The notes below the pieces were generated by a model that was not told the origin of the DNA, did not search any database, and worked only from the letters and a program-made list of their open reading frames with translations. Both the position numbers and the translations under genes were made by a program. Positions 18,441 through 20,037 of a stretch of DNA of 20,037 bases are shown in pieces. This DNA comes from JBOHHM01 sp050725495. Lineage in GTDB: Bacteria > Pseudomonadota > Gammaproteobacteria > Burkholderiales > Burkholderiaceae_C. Every line of letters starts with the position of its first letter. Positions within the stretch are counted from its first letter, which is position 1. Location: positions 1 through 20,037 of the forward strand of contig JBOHHM010000036.1 of the NCBI GenBank assembly GCA_050725495.1, read 5' to 3'.

Positions 18441-18485
18441 TTTTGACTTTGCGTCAAAATGCCCGCTTCGGCGGGCGTTTTTGTT
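18441..18485 (+). terminator. Tandem hairpins with intrinsic terminator after the small exported protein gene
   Basis: Two stems follow the stop. First comes TTTTGAC/GTCAAAA (18441-18447 with 18453-18459, 5-base loop). Then GCCCGC-TTCG-GCGGGC (18461-18476) is directly followed by GTTTTTGTTT. The second is a model intrinsic terminator with a stable TTCG tetraloop. The first is AT-rich and may be an extra RNA-stabilising stem. Confidence 0.9.
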
Positions 18486-18516
18486 TCTGGCGTCCGCACC
18501 AGGAAAGTTGCGCCCC

Positions 18517-18975
18517 ATGAAATTTCGCTCTGCCTTTTTCACCCTTGTTGCGAGCGGATGGCTTGCACTGCTCGGCCCGGTTCTGGCGCAGGACGGGCCC
18601 CAGCTGAACCTGCCTCGCATCAAGCTCTTTGCCGGCATGCACCAGATCGACACCCAGTTGGCACTGACACCCGAGCAGCGCTCGATCGGACTGATGTTCC
18701 GCAAGGACATGCCCCAGCACGAAGGCATGCTGTTCGTGTTTGAACAGCCGGCCACCCAGTGCTTCTGGATGAAGAACACCCTGTTGCCCCTGACAGCCGC
18801 TTTTGTGGCCGACGATGGCACCATTGTGAATCTGGCCGACATGAAGCCGCAAACCACGGCGTCGCACTGCTCGGCCAAGCCCGTGCGCTATGTGCTGGAA
18901 ATGAATCAGGGCTGGTTTGCCAAGAAGAACATCCTGGCGGGGTTCAAGCTCGGCGGCAAGCCGTTTGAGAAGTGA
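18517..18975 (+). CDS. Exported DUF192 family protein
   Basis: A 152-residue DUF192 protein. The N terminus MKFRSAFFTLVASGWLALLG...VLA is a signal peptide, with likely cleavage after A24. The domain shows TPEQRSIGLMFRKDMPQHEGMLF, then CFWMKNTLLPLTAAFVADDGTI and a closing YVLEMNQGWFAK, all typical of the family. DUF192 proteins have no settled function that I know of. The ATG at 18517 has AGGAAAG about 9 bases upstream. The frame extends to 18481, but that part lies in the preceding terminator. The stop falls within the left arm of an 11-bp inverted repeat shared with convergent sodB. Confidence 0.9.
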   Translation: MKFRSAFFTLVASGWLALLGPVLAQDGPQLNLPRIKLFAGMHQIDTQLALTPEQRSIGLMFRKDMPQHEGMLFVFEQPATQCFWMKNTLLPLTAAFVADDGTIVNLADMKPQTTASHCSAKPVRYVLEMNQGWFAKKNILAGFKLGGKPFEK

Positions 18976-19025
18976 CTGGTGACGGATTGGTTTCAATCAG
19001 TCACCCCTCGCTGTTCACCAGTCAC
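18972..19025. repeat. Inverted repeat between convergent DUF192 gene and sodB
   Basis: GTGACTGGTGA (18972-18982) and TCACCAGTCAC (19015-19025) are perfect 11-bp inverted arms. Inside them is a small hairpin, GATTG-GTTT-CAATC (18985-18998), and a partial third copy of the arm, CAGTCACC. The left arm covers the DUF192 stop codon. It may act as a bidirectional terminator or RNA stabiliser, but no T run is present. Confidence 0.55.
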
Positions 19026-19048
19026 GGCAGGCGCAGCGCGCAGGCGCC

Positions 19049-19630
19049 TCAGGCGAAGTTGGCTTCGGCAAAGCCCCAGTTCACCAGCTTGTCGAGGAAG
19101 GTTTCAACGAACTTGGGGCGCAGGTTGCGGTAATCGATGTAGTAGGCGTGCTCCCATACATCGACGGTGAGCAGCGCCTTGTCGGCGGTGGTCAGCGGCG
19201 TGCCGGCCGCACCGGTGTTGACGACGTCCACGCTGCCATCGGGCTTCTTGACCAGCCAGGTCCAGCCCGAGCCGAAGTTGCCCACAGCCGACTTCAGAAA
19301 GACTTCCTTGAACCCGGCACAGCTGCCCCACTTCGCGTTGATGGCGGCGGCCAGCGCTCCGGAAGGCTCGCCGCCGCCGTTGGGCTTCATGCAGTTCCAG
19401 AAAAAGGTATGGTTCCAGATCTGGGCCGCATTGTTGTAGATGCCGCCGCTGGAGGTCTTGACGATTTCTTCGAGTGACTTGCCCTCGAATTCGGTACCCT
19501 TTTGCAGGTTGTTGAGGTTCACCACATAAGCGTTGTGGTGCTTGCCGTGGTGAAACTCCAGGGTTTCCTTGGAATAGTGCGGGGCCAGGGCGTCGATCGC
19601 GTAGGGTAGTGCGGGAAGAGTATGTTCCAT
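19049..19630 (-). CDS. sodB: Iron superoxide dismutase SodB
   Basis: SodB converts superoxide to oxygen and hydrogen peroxide in the cytoplasm. The 193 residues start MEHTLPALPYAIDALAPH, as in FeSODs. Metal ligands H27, H74, D157 and H161 are all present in EFHHGKHHNAY, IWNHTFFW and DVWEHAYYIDY. Q70, equivalent to the E. coli FeSOD glutamine 69, and the AQIWNHTF context point to the iron rather than manganese type. Length matches the family. No good Shine-Dalgarno precedes the ATG at 19630. The upstream region of about 240 bases includes a strong hairpin. The gene is convergent with the DUF192 gene, separated by an inverted repeat. Confidence 0.97.
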   Translation of the reverse strand: MEHTLPALPYAIDALAPHYSKETLEFHHGKHHNAYVVNLNNLQKGTEFEGKSLEEIVKTSSGGIYNNAAQIWNHTFFWNCMKPNGGGEPSGALAAAINAKWGSCAGFKEVFLKSAVGNFGSGWTWLVKKPDGSVDVVNTGAAGTPLTTADKALLTVDVWEHAYYIDYRNLRPKFVETFLDKLVNWGFAEANFA

Positions 19631-19732
19631 CGTATGTCGTGTTAGGTTGAGGGCATCGCGAAAAATCTTCTAGGCAATGCCAGCGCTGGATTGTAGGAGC
19701 ATCGCCAAACCGTGTGGGCCGTGCGTGTTCCG

Positions 19733-19766
19733 CCGCTCAAGCCATGCAGGCATCCGGCTTGAGCGG
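19733..19766. repeat. Long perfect hairpin upstream of sodB
   Basis: CCGCTCAAGCC (19733-19743) and GGCTTGAGCGG (19756-19766) are perfect 11-bp arms around ATGCAGGCATCC, which can itself partly pair (ATGC/GCAT). It lies in the divergent gap between sodB and the membrane-protein gene, about 100 bases from each start. No T run follows on either strand. It could be a regulatory RNA structure, the terminator of an unseen small RNA, or a REP-like element. Confidence 0.6.
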
Positions 19767-19808
19767 TCAGCTCCTGAAGCGCCGGTCTTCCATGGATCAT
19801 GGATTGCC

Positions 19809-19837
19809 TTGCAACGAACCCGTTTGATTCTCATAAT
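19809..19837 (+). promoter_or_regulatory. Candidate sigma-70 promoter for the membrane protein gene
   Basis: TTGCAA (19809-19814, 4 of 6) and CATAAT (19832-19837, 5 of 6) are separated by exactly 17 bases, about 33 bases before the ATG at 19870. AACCC and GGGTT flank the -10 as short inverted arms (19817-19821 and 19838-19842), which could be an operator. The call is from pattern only. Confidence 0.4.
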
Positions 19838-19869
19838 GGGTTTGTCATCATTTGAAGAAGGAATCAATA

Positions 19870-20037
19870 ATGGGTGCCATCTTTCAATCTCTCGGCCGCA
19901 CCGTGCTCGCCGGTGTTGTGCTGCTTGTCATTTTGGTGCTGGCCACTGGCGCGAATGTGGGCGCCAGTCATGCTTGGTGGGCGTTTTTCATGCGTTGGCT
20001 GCATGTCCTGTCCGGCGTGATGTGGATTGGCCTGCTG
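19870..20037 (+). CDS. Membrane protein, N-terminal fragment (possibly PuuD-like urate hydroxylase family)
   Basis: The first 56 codons of an open frame run to the window edge. A hydrophobic segment (about residues 12-26, AGVVLLVILVLATG-like) is followed by HAWWAFFMRWLHVLSGVMWIGLL, the start of a second membrane helix. The W-LHVL-G-MWIGLL pattern, with a histidine in the helix, resembles the N terminus of PuuD-type urate hydroxylases and related cytochrome-like membrane proteins. With so little sequence, the family assignment is tentative. AGAAGGAA lies 7 bases before the ATG at 19870, and a plausible promoter sits upstream, so the gene start is well supported. Confidence 0.6.
   Translation, partial: MGAIFQSLGRTVLAGVVLLVILVLATGANVGASHAWWAFFMRWLHVLSGVMWIGLL

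Noticed and set aside
19825..19840. Fur-box-like sequence (TGATTCTCATAATGGG)
   Set aside because: Only one half resembles the Fur 7-1-7 pattern; the other half matches poorly.

Overview
The window looks like a GC-rich betaproteobacterial chromosome segment, most likely Burkholderiales/Comamonadaceae (Polaromonas, Rhodoferax or Variovorax-like). This rests on the leftward gene order yebC-purD-hemF-nadD-rsfS-rlmH, the style of the protein sequences, and a recurring GCTAT-N7-ATAGC palindrome. I ran no database search. No rRNA, tRNA, CRISPR array, transposase or phage gene was found. No gene-free stretch exceeds 300 bases; the longest is about 240 bases, upstream of sodB.

Region 1 (1-4585, minus strand) is a tightly packed housekeeping operon, read from right to left: yebC, purD, hemF, nadD, rsfS and rlmH (3' end cut by the window edge). 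Junctions overlap by 1-4 bases or are separated by 6-10 bases. RsfS carries an unusual tail of about 80 residues rich in Ala and Lys.

Region 2 (4665-11724, plus strand) is the most interesting part. A HerA-like ATPase (YjgR/DUF853) and a PLP-dependent ammonia-lyase of the serine racemase/threo-3-hydroxyaspartate type are followed by four genes that make biochemical sense together. These are a GTP-cyclohydrolase-II-like protein with a long N-terminal domain (Urc1/urg1 type), a DUF1688 protein (Urc4/urg3 type), uracil phosphoribosyltransferase (upp) and cytosine deaminase (codA). This matches the core of the URC pyrimidine-degradation route known from yeasts, here with a cytosine entry step. 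Proposed flow: cytosine to uracil (CodA), uracil to UMP (Upp), then ring opening and breakdown (Urc1, Urc4). The chemistry of the last two steps is inference.

Region 3 (11768-16122, minus strand) holds sbcB (exonuclease I) and the clpS-clpA pair of the N-degron protease system. A clear hairpin lies between clpA and sbcB.

Region 4 (16310-20037) holds a cold-shock protein with a C-terminal extension (plus), NADP isocitrate dehydrogenase icd (minus), a small exported Ala/Pro/Lys-rich protein (plus), an exported DUF192 protein (plus), iron superoxide dismutase sodB (minus), and the start of a membrane protein (plus) cut by the right edge. Three convergent gene pairs (codA/sbcB, csp/icd, DUF192/sodB) are separated by inverted repeats or terminators.
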